Program-made: the position numbers and the translations under genes | In this document: piece by piece, positions 16,999 through 24,379 of the stretch | Layout of the letters: each line of letters begins with the position of its first letter | Position numbering within the stretch: the first letter of the stretch is position 1 | Notes under the pieces: generated by a model | The model's database searches: none | What the model was told of the DNA's origin: nothing | Seen by the model: only the letters and a program-made list of their open reading frames with translations | Assembly: GCA_046761005.1 (NCBI GenBank) | Contig: JBHIFI010000005.1 | Span: 1-49,747 of the forward strand | Length of the DNA stretch: 49,747 nucleotides | Origin: JAGMCJ01 sp046761005 | Lineage (GTDB): Archaea > Thermoplasmatota > Thermoplasmata > RBG-16-68-12 > JAGMCJ01 | Reading direction: 5' to 3'

Positions 16999-17373
16999 TC
17001 ATCCCATCATTCCGCAATGGCCGTGCTCCTCGATCTCGTCCTCTTCAAAGGGATGCTCTTCCTCCCATTCCTCGTGGTGCATCTCTTTGTACGCCTCGTT
17101 CTCATGTTCCCACTCCTCGCACTCTTCCTCGTGCTCCTCACAGTGCTCGTGTTCCCATTCTTCCATGTGCTCTTCGCAATGCTCATGCATCTCCCCATGC
17201 ATTTCATGGTTGTGCATCATCCCATCACCCGTGGAGTGATGCATCCCACTCGCGTGTCCGCCACACGTATCCGCTCCTTGCGTCATCCCTCCATTCATCG
17301 ATGTTATTCCTACTACTGCTCCTGTCGTAAGAAGGGTTCCTATCACGAGAGTTGCTATTATTCCGGTTTCCAA
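16999..17373 (-). CDS. Membrane-anchored His/Glu-rich putative metal-binding protein
   Basis: A 124-residue protein with one N-terminal membrane helix (IIATLVIGTLLTTGAVVGI), then a tail dominated by His, Glu, Met and Cys (for example HNHEM, EHCEEH, MHHEE) ending HGHCGMMG. Such composition binds divalent metals. I chose the TTG start at 17373 because GAGGTGA sits six to seven bases upstream and the TATA box at about 17422-17430 would place transcription start near 17400; a longer frame from 17424 would begin before that point. It lies next to a regulator and an FTR1 permease, so a periplasmic-side metal store or chaperone for iron or a related metal is likely, but this is an inference. Confidence 0.75.
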   Translation of the reverse strand: METGIIATLVIGTLLTTGAVVGITSMNGGMTQGADTCGGHASGMHHSTGDGMMHNHEMHGEMHEHCEEHMEEWEHEHCEEHEEECEEWEHENEAYKEMHHEEWEEEHPFEEDEIEEHGHCGMMG

Positions 17374-17421
17374 TTGCTCACCTCGTTTGTTCTGCTCGCC
17401 TTGTATTCTTATTGGCTGAAA

Positions 17422-17449
17422 CAATATAAGTCACTGATGTGAAATCAGT
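17422..17449 (-). promoter_or_regulatory. Promoter with adjacent palindrome upstream of the His-rich gene
   Basis: On the minus strand a TATA-like CTTATATTG (about 17422-17430) is immediately preceded by the perfect inverted repeat ACTGAT-TTCAC-ATCAGT (17433-17449). The palindrome covers the BRE position and ends one base before the stop codon of the regulator gene. This layout fits a binding site for a dimeric regulator that controls the His-rich gene separately from its upstream neighbours. Confidence 0.55.
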
Positions 17450-17450
17450 T

Positions 17451-18002
17451 TCATTTTTCCGAAATCCCATCACTTCCGGAACCTAGGTTTTTCAACACGC
17501 GAACGAGATTGGTCGAACCGCGTCTCTCCCTGACGATAAGACCTCTGTGCTCTAGCTTATCAAGCAACCTGGTAACTTTTGCCTTCGAGAAGGCTCCTCG
17601 GTCCACCAAGTCCTTCTGAAGTATTTGACCTCCCGCATCAAAGATCAGTCTTAGCATCCTACTCTCTCCTCCCGGAAGCAGCTTCAGGGCCAAGTTTTGC
17701 ATCTCAGGTGTCCAATCCTCACTCCTCTGATAAGGAGCGATTGGGACATAGGGCTCAACAGGTCTCTGAACACCGCTTGGTTGGGAAAGAATCAGAATGA
17801 GAAAGAGAACGAGAAGGACGAAACCGAAAACCATGAAGAACATTGCCATAGGAAATGCTACGCCAATTCCATGATGGCTCCACATGCCTGTTGCCATTCC
17901 CCCGGTATCCCAGAGAGCTAGTGTAATGCCTACTACGATGATGATGACTGAAGCAACAAGCCCAGCCATTATCATGTTATTTCTGTCACTCGATTCGGTC
18001 AC
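17451..18002 (-). CDS. Membrane-anchored winged-helix (MarR-like) regulator
   Basis: About 183 residues. Two membrane helices lie in the first 75 residues (MIMAGLVASVIIIVVGITLA and MAMFFMVFGFVLLVLFLIL). A cytoplasmic winged-helix domain follows, with MLRLIFDAGGQILQKDL, a recognition helix FSKAKVTRLLDKLEHRGL and wing VRERRGSTNLV. Archaeal genomes often encode such membrane-bound MarR/ArsR-like domains, and the membrane part may sense metal or envelope state. The GTG at 18002 is chosen because GAGGTGA precedes it by five bases; the GTG at 18011 lies inside that ribosome binding site. The neighbours are the FTR1 permease, 11 bases upstream, and the His-rich gene downstream. A role in metal homeostasis is inferred from that context. 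Confidence 0.75.
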   Translation of the reverse strand: MTESSDRNNMIMAGLVASVIIIVVGITLALWDTGGMATGMWSHHGIGVAFPMAMFFMVFGFVLLVLFLILILSQPSGVQRPVEPYVPIAPYQRSEDWTPEMQNLALKLLPGGESRMLRLIFDAGGQILQKDLVDRGAFSKAKVTRLLDKLEHRGLIVRERRGSTNLVRVLKNLGSGSDGISEK

Positions 18003-18013
18003 TATACTCACCT

Positions 18014-18970
18014 CTAAATCTTTTCTCGATATATCAAATCATTCTCTTGTCCCTCATCTCCCGAAGCTGCTACCGTCCTACTCTTTCCTGTCATTGACCT
18101 GATCTTAGACGATATCGAATGGAGCAAGCTCTTCACATTCAGAGTATTCATGTAGGCAAGGTATCCGAAAATTGCTATCCAATAAGAAACATAGACGATG
18201 ACTTCAGTCAAGGAGGGATTTCCATTGTAGCCAAAAAGAGATTTCAGAATTCCACCTATTGCGCCTTTCTCATGGAGTAAGGGATAGCTTCCGTCTGGGT
18301 TCTGCGCAGGATTGACGTTCCACACCTCATCTATCACAGGCGGGACGACCCCAGCTTCGTTGAACTCGTGAATTGCCGTTGCAGTCAGGCCAGCAGCAAA
18401 TAGTATGAGGAGAACCCCTGTCACGGCGAAGAATCTCCTAATGTCCAGTCTCTCAACGCCTTTCACCAGGAGAACTAGGAGTAGAATGACAACAATGAGT
18501 CCCGCAATGACACCGAGGATGGTCGCCGTGCTGTCCGATAGAGCGAGGGGAAAGAGAAAGAGGACAGTCTCGAAGCCCTCACGCACAACTGCGATGAAGG
18601 ATATCCCAAAGACTGCGAATATCTCACTCCTAGAGATTTTGCTCTCCAGCTTTCTCTCGATTTCCTTCTTGAGCTCCGGACCCTTTTGCGACATCCAAAA
18701 GATCATGAACGTCAGAACGCCGACCGCCAGGAGGGAAGCAACACCCTCAAACACTTCCATCTGGTAGCTCGAAAGTCGTCCGACGATGAGGAATATCAGT
18801 AGGGCCACCAGAAGGCTAACTCCTATTGCAGAGCCGGCTCCAAAAGCAAGGAACTTGTTCAACGGTTGTTTGCCAATTCTCTTGAGATAGGCAAAGACTA
18901 TTCCTACGATTAGAGCGGCCTCCAAACCCTCTCTCAATACGAGTAGAAATTGTGCTATCATCGGACTCAC
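18014..18970 (-). CDS. FTR1/EfeU-family iron permease
   Basis: A 318-residue protein with seven or so membrane helices. It carries the two hallmark iron-binding motifs of FTR1/EfeU permeases, REGLE at residues 13-17 and REGFE near residue 130, each within a membrane helix. The family imports Fe(III), usually after oxidation by a partner; here no ferroxidase gene is adjacent, but the downstream His-rich protein could deliver metal. It begins the operon FTR1 - membrane winged-helix regulator - His-rich protein. The start may be GTG 18970 or ATG 18961; TATA-like sequence at 18986-18999 is too close to decide. Confidence 0.85.
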   Translation of the reverse strand: MSPMIAQFLLVLREGLEAALIVGIVFAYLKRIGKQPLNKFLAFGAGSAIGVSLLVALLIFLIVGRLSSYQMEVFEGVASLLAVGVLTFMIFWMSQKGPELKKEIERKLESKISRSEIFAVFGISFIAVVREGFETVLFLFPLALSDSTATILGVIAGLIVVILLLVLLVKGVERLDIRRFFAVTGVLLILFAAGLTATAIHEFNEAGVVPPVIDEVWNVNPAQNPDGSYPLLHEKGAIGGILKSLFGYNGNPSLTEVIVYVSYWIAIFGYLAYMNTLNVKSLLHSISSKIRSMTGKSRTVAASGDEGQENDLIYREKI

Positions 18971-18985
18971 TTTTAGGAGATACGA

Positions 18986-19070
18986 AATATACTATAGCAA
19001 GTCGAGTTATCCTACTTGCTTCTCACGTTTGTAAGAAGATGGCACCACCGTCTTTACAAAAGTATAATAG
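18986..19070. promoter_or_regulatory. Divergent promoter region between FTR1 and Lrp-TRASH genes
   Basis: On the minus strand CTATAGTATATTTC (18986-18999) serves the FTR1 operon. On the plus strand AAAGTATAATAG (19058-19070) lies about 30 bases before the ATG at 19094, which predicts a nearly leaderless mRNA. The divergent layout suggests that the TRASH regulator controls both itself and iron uptake. Confidence 0.5.
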
Positions 19071-19093
19071 GGGCTATCCCGTATTCGAGGACG

Positions 19094-19723
19094 ATGAAGC
19101 TTGACGAAATCGATGCAAAGATACTCAAGTACCTTCAGGAAAACGCCAGACGCTCCTTCAGAGAGATTGGCAAGAGCATAGGAGTGAGCACCCCTACCGT
19201 AAGTTCAAGAATCAAGATGCTGGAGGAACAGGGTGTCATCAGAAGATACTCAGCAATGGTCGATACAGAGGCGATTCAGGAAACTACCTCAATAATATAT
19301 GTGGAATGTCAGCCAAGGCACTTGGATAAGCTGGCCAAGAACATCTCAGAGAAGGAAAATGTCCGCGAGGTGCTCGTTCTCAGCGGGTCTAAAATAATGT
19401 GCAGATTCGTTTCTGAGAGCGAGGGCATGATAGACAGCTTCCTTGCATGGCTTGAGAGTCTCGAGGAGATTAGCAGCTATTCCATCGATCGGGTCATAAG
19501 GACGACGAAGAGAGAACCTGACGCGGTCATATCCGAAGGGATATCCATAGTCGTTCCATGCTACGAGTGCGGGAAGCCGATCATCGATGATCCAGTGACG
19601 CTCAAGATGGACGGAAGGACGCACTACCTCTGTTGCGAGTCCTGTTTGAAACTCTATCAGGAGAGATATGAAAGGATAAAGAGTGGAATAACTCCGAAAG
19701 AGGCGAGTAAGCATCAGTCCTAG
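19094..19723 (+). CDS. Lrp/AsnC-family regulator with C-terminal TRASH metal-sensing domain
   Basis: A 209-residue regulator. Residues 1-60 are the Lrp-type helix-turn-helix (LDEIDAKILKYLQENARR, then VSTPTVSSRIKMLEEQGVI). Residues 65-140 form a RAM-like alpha/beta domain. Residues 150-190 are a TRASH domain with Cys156, Cys159, Cys180, Cys181 and Cys184 (PCYECG ... YLCCESC). Lrp-TRASH proteins in halophilic archaea are known to sense copper and regulate metal transport. Here the divergent FTR1 operon points to iron or another metal taken up or mis-taken by it. The ATG at 19094 starts the conserved MKLDEIDAKIL and fits the TATA box about 30 bases upstream; a longer frame from 19016 does not. 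Confidence 0.85.
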   Translation: MKLDEIDAKILKYLQENARRSFREIGKSIGVSTPTVSSRIKMLEEQGVIRRYSAMVDTEAIQETTSIIYVECQPRHLDKLAKNISEKENVREVLVLSGSKIMCRFVSESEGMIDSFLAWLESLEEISSYSIDRVIRTTKREPDAVISEGISIVVPCYECGKPIIDDPVTLKMDGRTHYLCCESCLKLYQERYERIKSGITPKEASKHQS

Positions 19724-19776
19724 CGGAAGGACAAAACTTCTTTTGCATCTTAAGGAATATGGAGGTGGGAAGAATC

Positions 19777-20604
19777 ATGTTCAAAATCGGTTGGTTCTCA
19801 ACGGGTAGGGACCCAGCTGCGCGGGATTTGCTCATTGAGGCTCAGGACAGAATCGAAGATGGAACGATTGCAGGGGAGATATCATTCGTGTTCAGCAACC
19901 GGGAGGATGGAGAATACAAACAAAGCAATCTCTTCTTTGACCTGGTGAGGAGCTATGGGATTCCCCTTATTCAGTTCTCTTCGGCAAAATTTAGGCCGGG
20001 GATGAGGGCCGAGGGCAGGAAGAATGAGGAAATACTCAAGGAGTGGAGAAGGCAATACGATAGAGAGGTCATGAAACGCCTCGAAGGTCATGAGATGGAC
20101 ATCGGAGTTCTCGCGGGCTATATGCTCATCGTTGGTGACGAGATGTGCAAGATTTACGACATGATAAACCTCCATCCGGCCGCTCCGGATGGGCCCAAAG
20201 GGACATGGCAGGAGGTAATATGGGAACTGCTCGAGAAGGGAGCAGAGAAGAGCGGAGTGATGATGCATCTGGTGACAGAGGAACTAGACCGCGGACCCGT
20301 TATAACCTATTGCGAGTATCCCATCGTTGGAGGGGACCTTGATCCGCTTTGGCGGGACTTCAATGAGAGATTGAAAAGCGAGATGCTCGAAGACATTGCC
20401 AAGAGGGACGGTGAGAGTTTTCCGCTTTTTTCGGAGATTCGCAGGCGGGGATTCATACGAGAACTCCCTCTCATAGTCCATACTCTGAAGGAGCTCGCTA
20501 AGGGGAAGATCTGGATAGCGGAAGGGAAGGTCGTTGCTGACGGAAAGCCCGTACCTGGAGGCTATGACCTGTCAGGGGCCATCGACCGAGTCGTATCCAT
20601 GTAG
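19777..20604 (+). CDS. PurN-like formyltransferase family protein
   Basis: A 275-residue protein with the formyltransferase fold. The active-site Asn-x-His is in MINLHPAAPDG, and the later catalytic Asp is likely in TEELDRGPVI, as in glycinamide ribonucleotide transformylase (PurN). The first strand (KIGWFSTGRD) replaces the usual KIAVLxSGxG of PurN, and the C-terminal 70 residues are extended, so the formyl acceptor is probably different. The ATG at 19777 has GGAGGTG nine bases upstream, better than the ATG at 19759, which overlaps that site. It precedes the acsV operon on the same strand and may handle formyl-pterin or formate, but this is not shown by the sequence. Confidence 0.7.
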   Translation: MFKIGWFSTGRDPAARDLLIEAQDRIEDGTIAGEISFVFSNREDGEYKQSNLFFDLVRSYGIPLIQFSSAKFRPGMRAEGRKNEEILKEWRRQYDREVMKRLEGHEMDIGVLAGYMLIVGDEMCKIYDMINLHPAAPDGPKGTWQEVIWELLEKGAEKSGVMMHLVTEELDRGPVITYCEYPIVGGDLDPLWRDFNERLKSEMLEDIAKRDGESFPLFSEIRRRGFIRELPLIVHTLKELAKGKIWIAEGKVVADGKPVPGGYDLSGAIDRVVSM

Positions 20605-20651
20605 AGGAATTCTGAGCGGACGGACGATTACACTCATCACTAGTCGAAAAC

Positions 20652-20662
20652 GTTTATTTATG
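20652..20662 (+). promoter_or_regulatory. TATA box of the acsV operon
   Basis: GTTTATTTATG at 20652-20662 is a good archaeal TATA element. Transcription would start near 20685, a few bases before the ATG at 20693, which supports that start over the longer open frame. Confidence 0.6.
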
Positions 20663-20692
20663 GTGCGAACCTTCGGAATGTTGCGGGAAGAT

Positions 20693-22567
20693 ATGGCTGA
20701 TAAGGTGAATGTCAGGTTCTTGCCAGAGGACAAGACGGTTGAGGTCGATGAGGACATGGACCTCCTCGATGCGGCAATCGAAGCTGATATCTACATCGAT
20801 TCCCTCTGCGGCGGCCGAGGGAAGTGCGGAAAGTGCAAGGTCATAGTTCAAGCAGGAGAGGTTTCCGCCGAGAAAACGGAGCTGCTCGACCCTGATGAGG
20901 TCAAGAAAGGCTATTCTCTCGCATGCCTGACCAAAGTGGGGGGTGATGTCGATGTCCTCGTTCCAGAAGAGAGTCGTATCGGATTGCATCAGATTCTGAC
21001 ATCGACGGAAGTCGTGAAGGTGAAAGAACTGGACCCGCCAGTTATGAAGTTCCATTTCAAGCTTAAAGAGCCAACATTGAGCGATAATCTGAGCGACCTC
21101 GACCGCCTGAAGAGGGCTCTGAGCGATTACGGTATGGATGAGCTGACGGGCCATCTTCCCGTCATGAAAAGAATGAGCGACCTTTTCAGGAAGAGCAATT
21201 GGGATGTGACCTGCACCGTCGTTGAAGATGGCGAATGTCATGAGCTCGTACACCTGGAGGGCGAGGACACGTCTGCGAGGAACTTCGGTTTGGCGGTCGA
21301 CGTGGGAACCACGACTGTCGTCGCTGAGGTCCTGAACCTGAGTACGGGAGAGACCGTTGCCTCGAATGCCGCCTATAACAAACAGGTGATTCATGGCGAA
21401 GACGTCCTCACCAGGATACTCCACGCTGAGGAGGAAAAGGGCGGGCTGAAAGATCTAAGAAGGCTGATAGTGGAGACGATAAACTATCTCCTCCAGGAGA
21501 TGACCAAAGAGGCAAATGTGCACAGGAATGAGATTTGCTATGCCGCTATGGCAGGGAATACAGTAATGACGCATCTTCTTCTTGGCTTGAACCCAGCATA
21601 CATCAGGCGGGAGCCATATATTCCGTCAGCGAACTTCTTCCCGCTGATAAAGGCGAGGGAGGCGGGCATCAAGATTAATCGCGAGGGCTACATCTACATC
21701 CTCCCGTGCCGCAGCAGCTACGTTGGCGGAGACATAACCGCAGATGTGCTGGCATCAGCGCTGCACAAGGTGGATAAGCTTTCCATGCTGATAGATGTCG
21801 GAACAAACGGCGAAGTGGTTCTCGGTAACAAGGATTGGATGGTCTCCTGCTCATGCTCGGCTGGCCCGGCATTCGAGGGGGGAGAGGTCGATTACGGCAT
21901 CAGGGCGACTATCGGGGCCATAGAGAAGGTCGCTCTTACGACAGATTTGGAGGTCAAGTACAGCACAATTGGGAATGTGAAGCCAAAGGGAATATGCGGC
22001 TCGGGTCTGATAGATTTACTTGCGGAGCTGTTCTCTCACGGTGTCATTGACCGTTCGGGAAGGATAAGACCCTTGAAGACTCCCCGGATTCGAGAGGGTC
22101 CAGAAGGCAGGGAATTCGTCGTGGTTTGGGCGGATGAGACGAAAATCAAGAAGGATATGGTGATATCAGAGGTCGACATAAGGAACATCATAAGGACGAA
22201 AGCTGCGGTTTATGCTGCAGCTACAGTACTATTGAAGACGATGAATTACACTTTCGATGACATCGAGCAGATATTCATTGCAGGAGGTTTTGGCAATCAT
22301 CTGGATACGAGGAAGAGTATATGGCTTGGCCTGCTTCCAGATGTTGATCCAGAGAAGTTCAAGTTCATAGGAAACGGATCTCTAGCGGGCGCCCGCTTGA
22401 CGCTTCTGTCTAAGAAGAGCAAGCAGGAGGCTATTGATATTGCGAAGAAGATGACCTACATCGAGCTGAGTGTCGCACCCATGTTCTTCAATGAATTCAC
22501 TTCCGCCATGTTCTTGCCTCATACGGACATAGAGAAGTTTCCAAGTGCCAAGGAGCTGATAATCTGA
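20693..22567 (+). CDS. acsV: Corrinoid protein reductive activator (AcsV/RACo type)
   Basis: A 624-residue protein. The N-terminus is a plant-type 2Fe-2S ferredoxin domain with Cys39, Cys45, Cys48 and Cys78 (CGGRGKCGKC ... ACL). A linker region (about 100-195) follows, then an ASKHA-type ATPase domain starting LAVDVGTTTVVAEV with later motifs GNTVMTHLLLG, IDVGTNGEVVLG and the glycine-rich IAGGFGNH. This order matches RACo of acetogens, which uses ATP to return the inactive Co(II) of the corrinoid iron-sulfur protein to Co(I). Methanogen RamA instead carries C-terminal 4Fe-4S clusters. Its targets AcsC/AcsD are encoded on the other strand nearby. It heads an operon with a methionine synthase-like gene, cooC and a DUF166 gene. 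Confidence 0.9.
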   Translation: MADKVNVRFLPEDKTVEVDEDMDLLDAAIEADIYIDSLCGGRGKCGKCKVIVQAGEVSAEKTELLDPDEVKKGYSLACLTKVGGDVDVLVPEESRIGLHQILTSTEVVKVKELDPPVMKFHFKLKEPTLSDNLSDLDRLKRALSDYGMDELTGHLPVMKRMSDLFRKSNWDVTCTVVEDGECHELVHLEGEDTSARNFGLAVDVGTTTVVAEVLNLSTGETVASNAAYNKQVIHGEDVLTRILHAEEEKGGLKDLRRLIVETINYLLQEMTKEANVHRNEICYAAMAGNTVMTHLLLGLNPAYIRREPYIPSANFFPLIKAREAGIKINREGYIYILPCRSSYVGGDITADVLASALHKVDKLSMLIDVGTNGEVVLGNKDWMVSCSCSAGPAFEGGEVDYGIRATIGAIEKVALTTDLEVKYSTIGNVKPKGICGSGLIDLLAELFSHGVIDRSGRIRPLKTPRIREGPEGREFVVVWADETKIKKDMVISEVDIRNIIRTKAAVYAAATVLLKTMNYTFDDIEQIFIAGGFGNHLDTRKSIWLGLLPDVDPEKFKFIGNGSLAGARLTLLSKKSKQEAIDIAKKMTYIELSVAPMFFNEFTSAMFLPHTDIEKFPSAKELII

Positions 22568-22593
22568 AGGAGTTCTATCCATATTTCCTCCCC

Positions 22594-23595
22594 ATGACGG
22601 TTGGAAGCCTCCCGCACAAAGATCCCGAAATGGCTGTTGAAATCGTTCTGAAGTATACACCTGAGATTCCAACTTGGCCTCAGCTTCCCCGTTTGGGATT
22701 CAAGGAGAATATGTACGTGCAATTCACGCAGAGCATCCCAGGTATTCGGACGGAGCAGGACAAGATATATGTGAAGAAGGAGGAAACCTCAGAGATCGAA
22801 TCCTTCTATCAGAAGATAATCGAGAATGATCTAGAACACTTCTCACTATCGCCCGAGTTTGCTAGTGGTTTTTTCCAGTTCGAGATAGGGGCGTCAGGAA
22901 AATCCGCCAAGATTATCCGAGGACAGGTGACTGGTCCAGTTAGTCTAGGCCTCAATCTAACGGACGAGAACAAGAGGTCACTTCTCTACGACGACGTCTA
23001 CAAGGAGATCATTACAAAGACGCTCAATATGACTGCGGTCTGGATGGAGAATCGATTGTCGCGTCTCGGGCAAAGAACACTCATCGTTTTTGACGAGCCC
23101 TATCTCAGCATGTTTGGCTCTGCTTTCCTCAATATCAGCAAGGATGAGGTTCTCTCGATTTTCAAGGAAGTCGTCTCCAATCTCAAGGGATTGCGGGGGT
23201 TCCATTGTTGCGGAAATACAGAATGGCCACTCATTCTTCAGTCTCCCGCCAACGTGTTGTCCTTCGATGCCTACAATTACGGTCATACCCTCACACTCTA
23301 TTCTGAGGATGTCTCCAGTTTTCTAGATAGGCGGGGAATGATCGCATGGGGAGTTGTGCCTTCCACTCCCGAGAGTTTTGGCGCGGAGAATTCGCAAAGT
23401 CTTATAGCCAAGCTTGAAAATGATATTAAGCTGCTGGTGAGGAAAGGGGTGGATGAAGAAACCATCCATAGGCAGTCCCTAATCACGCCGACGTGTGGTC
23501 TCTCAGGTTTGAGCGAGAAAAATGCGGAGGCAGCGCTTAGGATGACAAGGGAGATATCCACCCACATGCGAGAGAAATATGGTCTGAAGGATTGA
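22594..23595 (+). CDS. Short MetE-like methionine synthase, probable MesB/core-MetE type
   Basis: A 333-residue protein resembling the catalytic C-terminal barrel of cobalamin-independent methionine synthase. Zinc ligands are visible as His204 and Cys206 (GFHCCGN) and Cys301 (TPTCGLSG), and the start region GSLPHKDPE is typical of this family. Short forms of this kind (core-MetE, MesB) are known in bacteria with a corrinoid iron-sulfur protein and take the methyl group from methyl-corrinoid rather than methyl-folate. Position directly after acsV fits that role: diverting methyl groups of the acetyl-CoA pathway to methionine. The ATG at 22594 has no ribosome binding site at normal distance. 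An in-frame CTG at 22564 overlaps the acsV stop (CTGA), has AAGGAG eight bases upstream and would add ten residues. Confidence 0.75.
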   Translation: MTVGSLPHKDPEMAVEIVLKYTPEIPTWPQLPRLGFKENMYVQFTQSIPGIRTEQDKIYVKKEETSEIESFYQKIIENDLEHFSLSPEFASGFFQFEIGASGKSAKIIRGQVTGPVSLGLNLTDENKRSLLYDDVYKEIITKTLNMTAVWMENRLSRLGQRTLIVFDEPYLSMFGSAFLNISKDEVLSIFKEVVSNLKGLRGFHCCGNTEWPLILQSPANVLSFDAYNYGHTLTLYSEDVSSFLDRRGMIAWGVVPSTPESFGAENSQSLIAKLENDIKLLVRKGVDEETIHRQSLITPTCGLSGLSEKNAEAALRMTREISTHMREKYGLKD

Positions 23596-23596
23596 A

Positions 23597-24343
23597 ATGG
23601 GAAAGAGTATCGCGGTCTCAGGAAAGGGAGGCGTGGGAAAATCCACATTCGCGACCCTTTTGATAAAGGCACTCAGCGAGAATTCCATCGTTCTTGCTGT
23701 TGACGCAGACCCTAACTCCACATTGAACTCCATGCTTGGGGTCGATGTCACTCAGACAATCGGTGATTTGAGAGAGAAGATGATGAAAGATGTCGATGAC
23801 CTGCCTCCCGGTATGTCCAAGCAGGAGTATGTGGACTATCAGCTTCGCTTGGCTATGGTTGAAGGGGACAAGTTCGACCTTATGACAATGGGCAGACAGG
23901 AGGGACCCGGATGCTACTGCTATATCAACAACATCCTTCGGACCTATCTCGACACACTTTCCTCGAACTACGAGTATGTTGTCATAGATAACGAGGCTGG
24001 AATGGAGCATCTCAGCAGGAGAACTACAAGAGATGTCGATATGATGTTCATACTCTCCGATCCAACAAAAAACGGAATAATCACTGCCGGAAGAATCAAG
24101 AGTCTGAGCGAGAACCTCGACCTGAAGGTGAAGGACAATTGCCTTGTTGTGAACAGGGCTACCGATATTCCCGAGGCTCTAAATCCAGTCATAGAAGAGC
24201 AGGGTTTCGATTGCATAGAGGTGATCCCTGATGATCAGCAAATCATGGACTACTCAGTGATTGGCGATCCGCTCATCAATCTTCCTGCAGATAGCCCCGC
24301 TTATGGACGGGCAAGAGACATACTCACCAAGCTGAACATTTAG
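23597..24343 (+). CDS. cooC: CooC/AcsF-type nickel-insertion ATPase
   Basis: A 248-residue P-loop ATPase of the MinD/CooC class with a deviant Walker A GKGGVGKST at the N-terminus, VDADPNSTL (switch region) and a cysteine pair in GPGCYCYINN corresponding to the CxC metal-binding site of CooC dimers. The family loads nickel into CODH or ACS in an ATP-dependent step. It sits one base after the MetE-like gene and 36 bases before the DUF166 gene. It differs in sequence from the second CooC at 32856-33647, so one may serve CODH and the other ACS. Confidence 0.85.
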   Translation: MGKSIAVSGKGGVGKSTFATLLIKALSENSIVLAVDADPNSTLNSMLGVDVTQTIGDLREKMMKDVDDLPPGMSKQEYVDYQLRLAMVEGDKFDLMTMGRQEGPGCYCYINNILRTYLDTLSSNYEYVVIDNEAGMEHLSRRTTRDVDMMFILSDPTKNGIITAGRIKSLSENLDLKVKDNCLVVNRATDIPEALNPVIEEQGFDCIEVIPDDQQIMDYSVIGDPLINLPADSPAYGRARDILTKLNI

Positions 24344-24379
24344 TTTCTTGTACTCAAGTATGAGCCAATGAGGTAGATA

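Noticed and set aside
19016..19093. Longer N-terminus of the Lrp-TRASH regulator
   Set aside because: It lies upstream of the TATA box that predicts transcription start near 19090, and the added residues are unlike the family.
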